Positions 1 to 5,539 of a stretch of DNA of 5,820 bases are shown here, in pieces. The notes beneath the pieces were generated by a model, which made no database searches, was not told where the DNA came from, and saw only the letters and a program-made list of their open reading frames with translations. Every line of letters begins with the position of its first letter. Positions within the stretch are counted from its first letter, which is position 1. The stretch covers positions 1 through 5,820 of the forward strand of contig JALWNR010000205.1 of the NCBI GenBank assembly GCA_027083715.1, written 5' to 3'. The DNA is from Bacteroidales bacterium (lineage in GTDB: Bacteria > Bacteroidota > Bacteroidia > Bacteroidales > NBLH01). The translations under genes and the position numbers were made by a program.

Positions 1-61
1 ATTTTTGTTTATAAAGATACTTAATTTTTTTTAAATGAGTTGTAATTTACTGCATCAGGGT

Positions 62-769
62 TCAAAGAGCTTGAAATAAGAAAATTGCCGGTTTTTTATT
101 GATTTCAGGGCTGGATTTCTTCCAATCTTTTACCGTTTTTGTTTGAATAAACTCACTTTTTAGTGTGATGTCCACAGCAATACAAAGTTTTGTTGCGGGC
201 TTTAAGCTTTCCAACATATCAGCTAGTAAAGAAGCGTTCCGATAAGGTGCCTCAATGTATATTTGGGTTTGATGTTCATTACGTGAGCGCAGCTCATCTG
301 CTTTTAGTTGTTTTATGCGTTGTGGTTTTTTAACGGGCAAATAGCCTTTAAAGGCAAAATTTTGTCCGTTCATTCCCGATGCCATCAGTGCCAGAAAAAT
401 TGACGAAGGACCGACAAGCGGTATTACATTTATTCCTTTTTCGTGTGCAATGGCAACAATATCAGCTCCCGGATCGGCAATTCCCGGGCAGCCGGCTTCC
501 GATATAACACCGATATGCTCGCCTTTTAGTGCAGCATCCAGATATTTATGATATTCATTTCGATTACTGTGTTTACTTATCTCGTAAAATGTTAAATCAT
601 CAATTTTGTGTTTGATTTTTGCTTTTACAAGAAAACGTCTTGCCGAGCGAATATTCTCCACAATATAATGCGTGATTTCATCAATTATTTCAAAATTTCT
701 CTGAGGTAAAACCTCATTAAGTTCATTATCACCCAAACTTACAGGTATCAGATATAGATTTCCTTTCAT
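62..769 (-). CDS. RsmI-superfamily SAM-dependent methyltransferase, short Bacteroidota form
   Basis: This 235-residue cytoplasmic protein has the tetrapyrrole methylase (TP-methylase) fold and is related to RsmI, the 16S rRNA C1402 2'-O-methyltransferase. Visible motifs in order are the N-terminal strand and loop LYLIPVSLGD (5-14), VENIRSARRFL (37-47), the SAM-loop signature VISEAGCPGIADPGA (88-102), PLVGPSS (117-123), FKGYLP (140-145), YIEAPYRN (171-178) and a closing strand KKPAIFLF (225-232). In canonical RsmI the second motif is usually EDTR and the third SDAGTP; here they read ENIR and SEAGCP. The protein also lacks the roughly 50-residue C-terminal extension of E. coli RsmI (286 aa). 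From memory of the family, this short form is widespread in Bacteroidota as a paralogue beside true RsmI, so the substrate is left open and no symbol is given. The start is the ATG at 767-769, 18 nt from a minus-strand promoter motif. The stop is TGA at 62-64. The TP-methylase assignment is firm; the RNA target is inferred. Confidence 0.9.
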   Translation of the reverse strand: MKGNLYLIPVSLGDNELNEVLPQRNFEIIDEITHYIVENIRSARRFLVKAKIKHKIDDLTFYEISKHSNRNEYHKYLDAALKGEHIGVISEAGCPGIADPGADIVAIAHEKGINVIPLVGPSSIFLALMASGMNGQNFAFKGYLPVKKPQRIKQLKADELRSRNEHQTQIYIEAPYRNASLLADMLESLKPATKLCIAVDITLKSEFIQTKTVKDWKKSSPEINKKPAIFLFQAL

Positions 770-786
770 TTAAATATGCTTCTCCG

Positions 787-794
787 CAAAAATA
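787..794 (-). promoter_or_regulatory. Candidate Bacteroidota -7 promoter element for the methyltransferase
   Basis: On the minus strand this reads TATTTTTG, a match to the TAnnTTTG consensus of Bacteroidota housekeeping promoters. It lies 17 nt before the methyltransferase ATG, which would give a leader of about 10 nt. No convincing -33 TTTG-like box is seen at the expected distance. In such A/T-rich DNA a chance match is possible. Confidence 0.45.
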
Positions 795-865
795 CATAAA
801 AACTTTAATATCACAGAATAGTGTGTAAATATTTATTTCCTTATGTGAAAATAAATTAATTTTAC

Positions 866-873
866 TAATTTTG
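866..873 (+). promoter_or_regulatory. Candidate Bacteroidota -7 promoter element for the surface-protein operon
   Basis: TAATTTTG matches the TAnnTTTG consensus. It ends 25 nt before the ATG of the first operon gene, so transcription would start at about 878-882 with a leader of roughly 20 nt. The -33 region holds only a partial match (TTATGTG at about 841-847). There is no purine-rich ribosome binding site before the ATG, only A/T-rich DNA, as is usual in this phylum. With the opposing element at 787-794 it makes this a divergent promoter region. Confidence 0.55.
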
Positions 874-898
874 TTTGAATATGTGAAAAATAATTATA

Positions 899-1408
899 AT
901 GCTTTTAAAGTATTCCATATTTTTGATGCTGGGCTGCATCCTATTTTTGCAGGGGGAAATGATAAATGCTCAATCGGTGAAAAACAAGAGCTATGTGCTG
1001 GGCATGAGTAGCGTTTCAAAAAACATAAAACTACAAGGTGCTTCATATAGCATGCAACAGAGTGTTGGGCAGCAGGGGATTACAGGAACATTTAAAAAAA
1101 ATGAAACGGTTTTAATTCAGGGTTTTCTACATCCGCGTATTATAGCTCCTCAAAAAAATGAATCATCCGGTTTGGATGTTACCCTTCGGGTAATTCCAAA
1201 TTCTCAAACGTACAATGTGATGATTAACAGTGATATTCATTCCGGTTTTTTTGTAAAATTATATGATCTGACAGGAAAAAATATTTATTCTCGTTTTTAT
1301 ACAAATGTAAAATCATTTGAACTTAATATGGAGCTTTTTGTTACCGGAGTTTATATTTTGAATATTAATACTTCAACCAGGAAATTTTCAACAAAACTGA
1401 TAAAATAA
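899..1408 (+). CDS. Small secreted protein with T9SS-type C-terminal sorting-like segment
   Basis: The 169-residue product starts with a signal peptide (hydrophobic core about 6-18) with likely cleavage after Ala24 (INA-QS). Residues 30-80 are a short beta-rich region of the kind often seen in small Bacteroidota exported proteins: a YSMQQSVGQQG stretch at 50-60, then VLIQGFLHP at 71-79. Residues 93-169 resemble a type A T9SS sorting domain, with VIPNSQTYNVMI (98-109, in place of the usual YPNP strand), KLYDLTGKNI (120-129), GVYILNI (150-156) and a terminal KLIK (166-169). Proteins with this C-terminus are normally passed by T9SS across the outer membrane and attached to the surface or released. 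Very little lies between the signal peptide and the sorting segment, so the protein may be a structural or partner subunit rather than an enzyme; that is inference. The stop is 6 nt before the next ATG, which indicates an operon. The specific function is unknown. Confidence 0.8.
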   Translation: MLLKYSIFLMLGCILFLQGEMINAQSVKNKSYVLGMSSVSKNIKLQGASYSMQQSVGQQGITGTFKKNETVLIQGFLHPRIIAPQKNESSGLDVTLRVIPNSQTYNVMINSDIHSGFFVKLYDLTGKNIYSRFYTNVKSFELNMELFVTGVYILNINTSTRKFSTKLIK

Positions 1409-1414
1409 TTCATA

Positions 1415-2107
1415 ATGAGCGGGCTGAATAAAAAAATTATTTTGTTTATTGCGGTTTTTTATTTTACAAACGGAATTGTAAATGCACAGCAATTCAGCAT
1501 TGAGTTTGGGAAACTTATTTCCAATTTTGACTACACAAATTCAGATGGTGAAAAATTGGATAATTTGCAAGGAACTACAAACAATCATTTTGCGGTTGGT
1601 TTTAATATGCCTGTTCGCAGAACAAAGTTTTATGTCTTGTCCAATCTTGCATTTAATAAATACGCTGCAGTCGGGAGCGATGCCGCAGTAGGCAATTATT
1701 ACAGTTGGGAAGTAAACTATATCAGCCTTGGCATTGGTGCAGGATATGAGTTCTTTAAGTTAAATACCTTTTTAAATTACCAGAATGTCAATACTTATCA
1801 GGGTTTTACTTTTTTTGTTCAGGCATCATCTTCGTTTGAGTATTTAATACTTGGAACACAAACCATTAATAATCAGACTTATGATTTAAAAGGTGTTGAG
1901 CAATTTGATAAACCCTTTGTTTTTGCAAATGGAGGTATCGGGCTACGTTATTATGCTACCAAAACGCTTTCTGCCTATTTTACTTATTCTTTCGGATACG
2001 GATTTCCTGTTGCTAAATCCGGAAACGATAATGAACTTTTAAAGTATATTACCCATACATTAAGTTTGGGTGTTAGTATCAGCCTGCCTGCAAAATCACG
2101 TCGGTAA
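1415..2107 (+). CDS. Predicted outer-membrane beta-barrel protein
   Basis: The 230-residue protein has a signal peptide with lysines at 6-7, a hydrophobic stretch at 8-18 and a likely cleavage after Ala24 (VNA-QQ). The mature part is a series of alternating hydrophobic and polar beta strands rich in Tyr, Phe and Gly. Examples are NHFAVGFNMP (57-66), KFYVLSNLAF (71-80), YISLGIGAGYEFF (102-114), TFFVQASSSFEYLIL (132-146), FANGGIGLRYY (170-180), LSAYFTYSFGYGF (185-197) and HTLSLGVSISL (214-224). This fits a small barrel of about eight strands, similar in layout to Bacteroidota porin-like or OmpW/OmpA-barrel families. A short basic tail (PAKSRR) follows the last strand, whereas many barrels end on an aromatic residue. 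There is no OmpA-type peptidoglycan domain. The gene lies 6 nt after the sorting-domain gene and 21 nt before the fibre gene, so it probably supplies an outer-membrane partner or anchor for them. Barrel class is likely; no exact family is recognised. Confidence 0.75.
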   Translation: MSGLNKKIILFIAVFYFTNGIVNAQQFSIEFGKLISNFDYTNSDGEKLDNLQGTTNNHFAVGFNMPVRRTKFYVLSNLAFNKYAAVGSDAAVGNYYSWEVNYISLGIGAGYEFFKLNTFLNYQNVNTYQGFTFFVQASSSFEYLILGTQTINNQTYDLKGVEQFDKPFVFANGGIGLRYYATKTLSAYFTYSFGYGFPVAKSGNDNELLKYITHTLSLGVSISLPAKSRR

Positions 2108-2128
2108 AAATTTCAAATATTAATTATC

Positions 2129-4096
2129 ATGATAAAAAAAATATTTTTAAGTATTATATTTTCATTAAGTCTGGTTCAGCTTTGGTCTCAATCACAAGGA
2201 ATTAATTATCAGGCAGTATTAATAAGTGAAAATGCTAAAGAAATTCCCGGTGTGGATATCGAGGGCAATTATATGCCCAATCAGGCATTAACGATGCGTT
2301 TCAGTATTGTTGATGAAAACGGTGTGTTAAATTATCAGGAAGAGCATCAGACACAAACCGATGAATACGGAATGATAAACCTTGTGATAGGAGAGGGGGA
2401 AGTTACTGCCGAAAGTCCGGGCAATTTTGATGATATTGATTGGAACGGTGCTTCTAAGGATTTACTGGTTGAAATAAGTTTGGGTGAGTTGTCCGGCAGT
2501 TTTGAAGTTTTCAGCGAAGATAAATTGTGGTTTGTTCCTTATGCATATCATAGAAATATAACCGCTACCGGAACTATGGTTATTGACGGTTCAACAGTAT
2601 TAAACGATACCTTAACCGTGGCAAACAGAAGTCCTGTTTTTTTAACCGGAAGTTTGGGAGTTGAAGGACAAGCCACTTTTAACGGACTGGTTATTTTTCA
2701 GGATATTCTGGTTGAAGACTCCACTAATTTAAACGGTGTTTTAAATGTTAATAACGGGAGTCCGGCTAATTTATCGGGTACTTTAAATGTTGCAGGAGAA
2801 ACAAGTTTAAATAACAACCTTTCCGTATCGGGCAACAGTTTGCTTGATGGAAGTTTAACGGTAAATCAAACTACAAACTTGCAAAATACACTAACCGTTG
2901 ATGCTTCAAGCAATTTGAACGGACAGGTAACCATTGATGCAAATGTTAATGGCAGTCAGTCAAGTAAAAGCTCTTATCCTTTGAGGGTGCAGGGAAGCGA
3001 TCAGGGAATAGCCATAACGGTTGACGGAGGCAGAAATACCGGAAAAAATTTCATTACTTTTTGGGATGCTAATGGTGCACAAGGGCGTATTGAAGGGCAA
3101 ACATCCAGCGAACTACATAACAGTTTTGATTATATCTGGGATCAGACCTATGAAAGTTTAATGACTGCCACTCAAATTGCCTTGGTTGCCGCAGATCTTG
3201 TTGGAGTAGATGATTTTGATGTAGCTGTTGTTGAAGGTGTTCAGATGGTTGCCGAAATTGCACATTTTGCCAAAAGAAATATACAGCGCGAAAATAGTGT
3301 GGGGATCGCTTTTGAATCAGGTGGTGCTGATTATGCCGAATGGCTGGAAAAATTTTATCCTGATGAATTATTTAGCTATGGTGATATTGTAGGTGTTAAA
3401 GGCGGGAAAATAGCTAAAAATATGCCGGATGCAGATAATTATATGATTGTTTCGAAAAATCCGGTGGTTTTGGGAAATATGCCTCCGAAAGGTAAAGAAC
3501 AGTTTTACGAAAAAGTGGCTTTTATGGGACAAGTACCTGTTAAAGTACGCGGTATTGTAAATATTGGCGATTTTATTTTAACTTCCGGATTGAATGATGG
3601 TTTCGGAAAGGCTGTAAATCCCGAAAATATTTCGGTAGATGACTATAGTAAAATTGTGGGTGTTGCATGGTCTGCTTCGGGAGGAAACGGTTCATATTCA
3701 ATGATTAATGTTGCTGTGGGTATTAATGCAGGGGCTATCACCGCAACGATAAAAAAACAACAGAAAGAATTGCAAAGATTAAAACAACAGTTAAATAATG
3801 TTGATGCTTTTCTTGCAGAAAAATTTCCTGATTACCGGAAATCATTTTCTGAAGAAAATGATGATGAAACAAAAGAACAAACAGATGCAAAAGTGCAAGT
3901 AAGTAATACAAACCCAAAGAGTAAAAAAGCCGTAATTGCAGAGCTGCTCAGAAATAATCCTGAAGTTTTAAATAGTATTTTATCAAAAACCAGAGAAGAC
4001 TTGGATAAAAAAGGCATTAATTATCAACTTTTTGAACAAACAAACAATCTGATAACAAAGCCTGATTATTTTTTAAAAATCTTAGAAACAGAATAG
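2129..4096 (+). CDS. Surface fibre-like protein: beta repeats, DYAEW/Peptidase_G2-like domain, coiled coil
   Basis: The 655-residue product is probably exported and oligomeric. (1) Residues 1-20 are a signal peptide (LWS-QS). (2) Residues 24-142, from GINYQAV to FVPYAYH, are the N-terminal domain found on many Bacteroidota fibre-like proteins. (3) Residues 148-275 hold about ten beta repeats, mostly 12 residues with pattern xLxVxxxTxLNG. (4) Residues 285-323 (YPLRVQGS, FITFWDANGAQGRIEG) are beta strands, followed by a helix-prone insert at 325-390. (5) Residues 392-533 form a compact domain with GGADYAEWLE (398-407), GDIVGVKGGKI (418-428), VVLGNMPPKGKE (446-457), AFMGQVPVKVRG (464-475) and GDFILTSGLNDG (480-491). 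It resembles the Peptidase_G2/IMC domain of phage appendages and related surface proteins. (6) Residues 541-562 form a short coiled coil with Ile/Leu at 541, 548, 551, 555 and 562. (7) The tail has an acidic linker (574-590) and a helical end (600-650). No T9SS sorting segment is seen. It is the last gene of the operon and has no Shine-Dalgarno sequence. Roles in adhesion or surface display are inferred. Confidence 0.8.
   Translation: MIKKIFLSIIFSLSLVQLWSQSQGINYQAVLISENAKEIPGVDIEGNYMPNQALTMRFSIVDENGVLNYQEEHQTQTDEYGMINLVIGEGEVTAESPGNFDDIDWNGASKDLLVEISLGELSGSFEVFSEDKLWFVPYAYHRNITATGTMVIDGSTVLNDTLTVANRSPVFLTGSLGVEGQATFNGLVIFQDILVEDSTNLNGVLNVNNGSPANLSGTLNVAGETSLNNNLSVSGNSLLDGSLTVNQTTNLQNTLTVDASSNLNGQVTIDANVNGSQSSKSSYPLRVQGSDQGIAITVDGGRNTGKNFITFWDANGAQGRIEGQTSSELHNSFDYIWDQTYESLMTATQIALVAADLVGVDDFDVAVVEGVQMVAEIAHFAKRNIQRENSVGIAFESGGADYAEWLEKFYPDELFSYGDIVGVKGGKIAKNMPDADNYMIVSKNPVVLGNMPPKGKEQFYEKVAFMGQVPVKVRGIVNIGDFILTSGLNDGFGKAVNPENISVDDYSKIVGVAWSASGGNGSYSMINVAVGINAGAITATIKKQQKELQRLKQQLNNVDAFLAEKFPDYRKSFSEENDDETKEQTDAKVQVSNTNPKSKKAVIAELLRNNPEVLNSILSKTREDLDKKGINYQLFEQTNNLITKPDYFLKILETE
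2570..2953 (+). repeat. Coding beta-repeat array, mostly 12-residue (36-bp) units
   Basis: Within the fibre-like gene, residues 148-275 break into units such as TLNVAGETSLNN, NLSVSGNSLLDG, SLTVNQTTNLQN and TLTVDASSNLNG (218-265), each 12 residues. Longer units of 13, 14 and 17 residues occur earlier (148-217). The repeat is clear in protein but degenerate in DNA, so it is an old array rather than a recent tandem expansion. The pattern fits stacked beta-strand rungs forming a shaft. Confidence 0.75.
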
Positions 4097-4100
4097 TTTT

Positions 4101-4119
4101 AAACCAATAAATGGTTTTT
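4101..4119 (+). terminator. Weak candidate terminator after the surface-protein operon
   Basis: AAACCA (4101-4106) can pair with TGGTTT (4112-4117) around a 5-base loop (ATAAA), followed by only two more T residues. It begins 4 nt after the fibre gene stop (TAG, 4094-4096). The stem is short with just two G-C pairs, so termination may be incomplete and some read-through into the transporter gene is possible. Confidence 0.35.
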
Positions 4120-4155
4120 GTAAATAAAAAATGTAAAAAATCACATCTTTTCATC

Positions 4156-4163
4156 TACTTTTG
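4156..4163 (+). promoter_or_regulatory. Candidate Bacteroidota -7 promoter element for the MFS transporter
   Basis: TACTTTTG matches TAnnTTTG. It ends 29 nt before the transporter ATG, giving a predicted leader of about 20-25 nt. The following CACTCCC stretch is less A/T-rich than the rest of the gap. No clear -33 TTTG is present about 20 nt upstream, where the DNA is A-rich. The leader ends in AAAAGAAAG directly before the ATG, a weak purine-rich ribosome binding region. The gene therefore probably has its own transcription start rather than depending on the upstream operon. Confidence 0.55.
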
Positions 4164-4192
4164 CACTCCCAAACGGTAACTGTAAAAGAAAG

Positions 4193-5482
4193 ATGTTTAA
4201 ATTTTTAAGAATAAATATTCCCGAAAACGCAAAAAAAAGTTTTCGCTACCACATGATATATTCCATCATTGATGGTTTTATTCTGGGTTTGTTTGCTTTG
4301 AACGAGTTTATTCTCATCAAGAGCCTGAAAGGAACCAATTATCAAATTGCATACTTGTTTCAGGCAATGGTTTTGGTTTTGCTGTTTTCAGTTGTTCTTA
4401 ATGAGATATTAAACCGTGCCCGAAGCAAAAAAAAATTAATTCGTATTTTGGCAATTGCCACGCGTTTACCGCTTTTCTTGCTTTTCTTTTTTCCTGATAA
4501 TGCAATGGATTTAGAGCATTCCTATTTTTATCAGTTAGCATTTTTGGGGATTATTATGCTCTATTATTTTGCAAATCCTATATTATTTCCTGCCATAAAT
4601 CATTTACTGAAAAACTCTTATTCACATGAAGATTTCGGTAAATTTTACAGCTATGCATCTACCATCAATAAAATTATGATGATGGTTTCTACCTTTTTGT
4701 TTGGCTTACTGCTTGATTATGATAATTATGCCTATCGTTATATTTACCCTTTGGTGGCTATTTTAGGGATTTTTTCCATTTTTATATTGACAAAAATTAA
4801 TTATCAGGTGAGTAATAAACCGGTTCCTAAAACTAAATTTTTTGATGCTGTTTGGACATCCGTAAAAAAAATGCTTGGTATTTTAAAAGGCAATAAGCCT
4901 TATCGTGATTTTGAAATTGCTTTTATGTTCTACGGACTTGCATGGATGGCGACTGCTGCGGTTATCACTATTTTTTTTGAAAAAGTATTGCATTTAAATT
5001 ATTCAAGCGTAGCTTTTTATAAAAATGCATACAATACACTGGCAATTGTGCTCCTGCCTTATTTTGGCAAACTAATCGGAAAAATTGATCCACGCAAATT
5101 TGCTATATACACTTTTGTCTTTATGCTTTTGCATTTATTTTTTATGGAAATGACTGAGTATTTCGGGCAATATTTTGAGTTTTTAGGCATTAAAATTTAT
5201 TATAGTCTGATTGTTTCTTATACTTTTTACGGATTGTTTGCCGCGTCAATGGCACTTTTGTGGTACATAGGTTCGGCTTATTTTTGTAAAGATGATGAAG
5301 TAAGTGATTATCAATCTATTCATTTAAGTTTTACCGGAGTGCGGGGTATTTTTTCTCCTTTGGTAGGTGTGTTTGTGCTGGAAATGTTTGATTTTGCAAC
5401 CGTATTCTGGATAGCCATATTATCACTTTTAATTGCGATAGCAATCATGTATTTTTCGATGAAAAATAAAAAAATCGGGTGA
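4193..5482 (+). CDS. MFS-type 12-TM inner-membrane transporter
   Basis: The 429-residue integral membrane protein has about twelve hydrophobic segments in a 6+6 arrangement: roughly 21-43, 50-71, 83-101, 110-132, 155-174, 180-200, then 240-262, 275-297, 304-320, 334-358, 377-397 and 400-421. A cytoplasmic central loop lies at 201-238. The loop between segments 2 and 3 (NEILNRARSKKKLIR, 70-84) and the matching loop between 8 and 9 (GKLIGKIDPRK, 292-302) look like degenerate copies of MFS motif A, which supports the major facilitator fold. The length is typical. The substrate is not readable from the sequence. The convergent neighbour is a GH13 alpha-glucan enzyme, so a sugar or oligosaccharide is a reasonable guess but only a guess. 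The ATG at 4193 is preferred because the basic, amphipathic stretch before TM1 is plausible and the promoter motif sits just upstream; the next Met (21) would begin inside TM1. The stop codon lies inside the terminator hairpin. Confidence 0.85.
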   Translation: MFKFLRINIPENAKKSFRYHMIYSIIDGFILGLFALNEFILIKSLKGTNYQIAYLFQAMVLVLLFSVVLNEILNRARSKKKLIRILAIATRLPLFLLFFFPDNAMDLEHSYFYQLAFLGIIMLYYFANPILFPAINHLLKNSYSHEDFGKFYSYASTINKIMMMVSTFLFGLLLDYDNYAYRYIYPLVAILGIFSIFILTKINYQVSNKPVPKTKFFDAVWTSVKKMLGILKGNKPYRDFEIAFMFYGLAWMATAAVITIFFEKVLHLNYSSVAFYKNAYNTLAIVLLPYFGKLIGKIDPRKFAIYTFVFMLLHLFFMEMTEYFGQYFEFLGIKIYYSLIVSYTFYGLFAASMALLWYIGSAYFCKDDEVSDYQSIHLSFTGVRGIFSPLVGVFVLEMFDFATVFWIAILSLLIAIAIMYFSMKNKKIG

Positions 5483-5499
5483 AGTATAAAACTTCACCC
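5477..5499. terminator. Bidirectional intrinsic terminator between convergent genes
   Basis: GGGTGAAG (5477-5484) pairs perfectly with CTTCACCC (5492-5499) around a 7-base loop (TATAAAA). On the plus strand it is followed by TGTTTTGTTT. On the minus strand it is followed by GATTTTTTTATTTTT, so it can stop transcription from both the transporter and the incoming GH13 gene. Beyond a C-T mismatch the flanking A and T tracts can extend the stem. The transporter stop codon TGA (5480-5482) forms part of the 5' arm. Confidence 0.85.
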
Positions 5500-5539
5500 T
5501 GTTTTGTTTGAAAAATAGTTATTGCATTTTTTTTTAGGT

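Noticed and set aside
1..61. Possible terminator or small RNA downstream of the methyltransferase gene.
   Set aside because: The stretch is A/T-rich but I found no stable hairpin or other recognisable signal.
929..937. Cys13 in the first operon protein as a lipoprotein lipobox (MLGC).
   Set aside because: The -3 position is Met rather than Leu/Val/Ile, the preceding stretch is very short, and the hydrophobic core continues after the Cys to a good signal peptidase I site (INA-QS).
3069..3263. Antisense reading frame opposite the helical insert of the fibre gene.
   Set aside because: It overlaps a well-supported gene, has low-complexity Gln/His/Leu composition from the opposite strand, and has no promoter or ribosome binding site.
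3832..4017. Antisense reading frame opposite the end of the fibre gene, Ser/Phe-rich and looking like a small membrane protein.
   Set aside because: The hydrophobic Ser/Phe content is the complement of the acidic, Lys-rich coding strand, and no independent start signals were seen.
2129..4096. Phage origin for the fibre-like gene.
   Set aside because: No neighbouring phage structural, lysis or integration genes are present, the protein has a signal peptide, and it sits in an operon of envelope proteins with matching base composition.
4427..4435. Run of nine A residues in the transporter gene as a possible phase-variation site.
   Set aside because: The frame is intact, it encodes a Lys-rich cytoplasmic loop, and similar A runs are common throughout this A/T-rich window.
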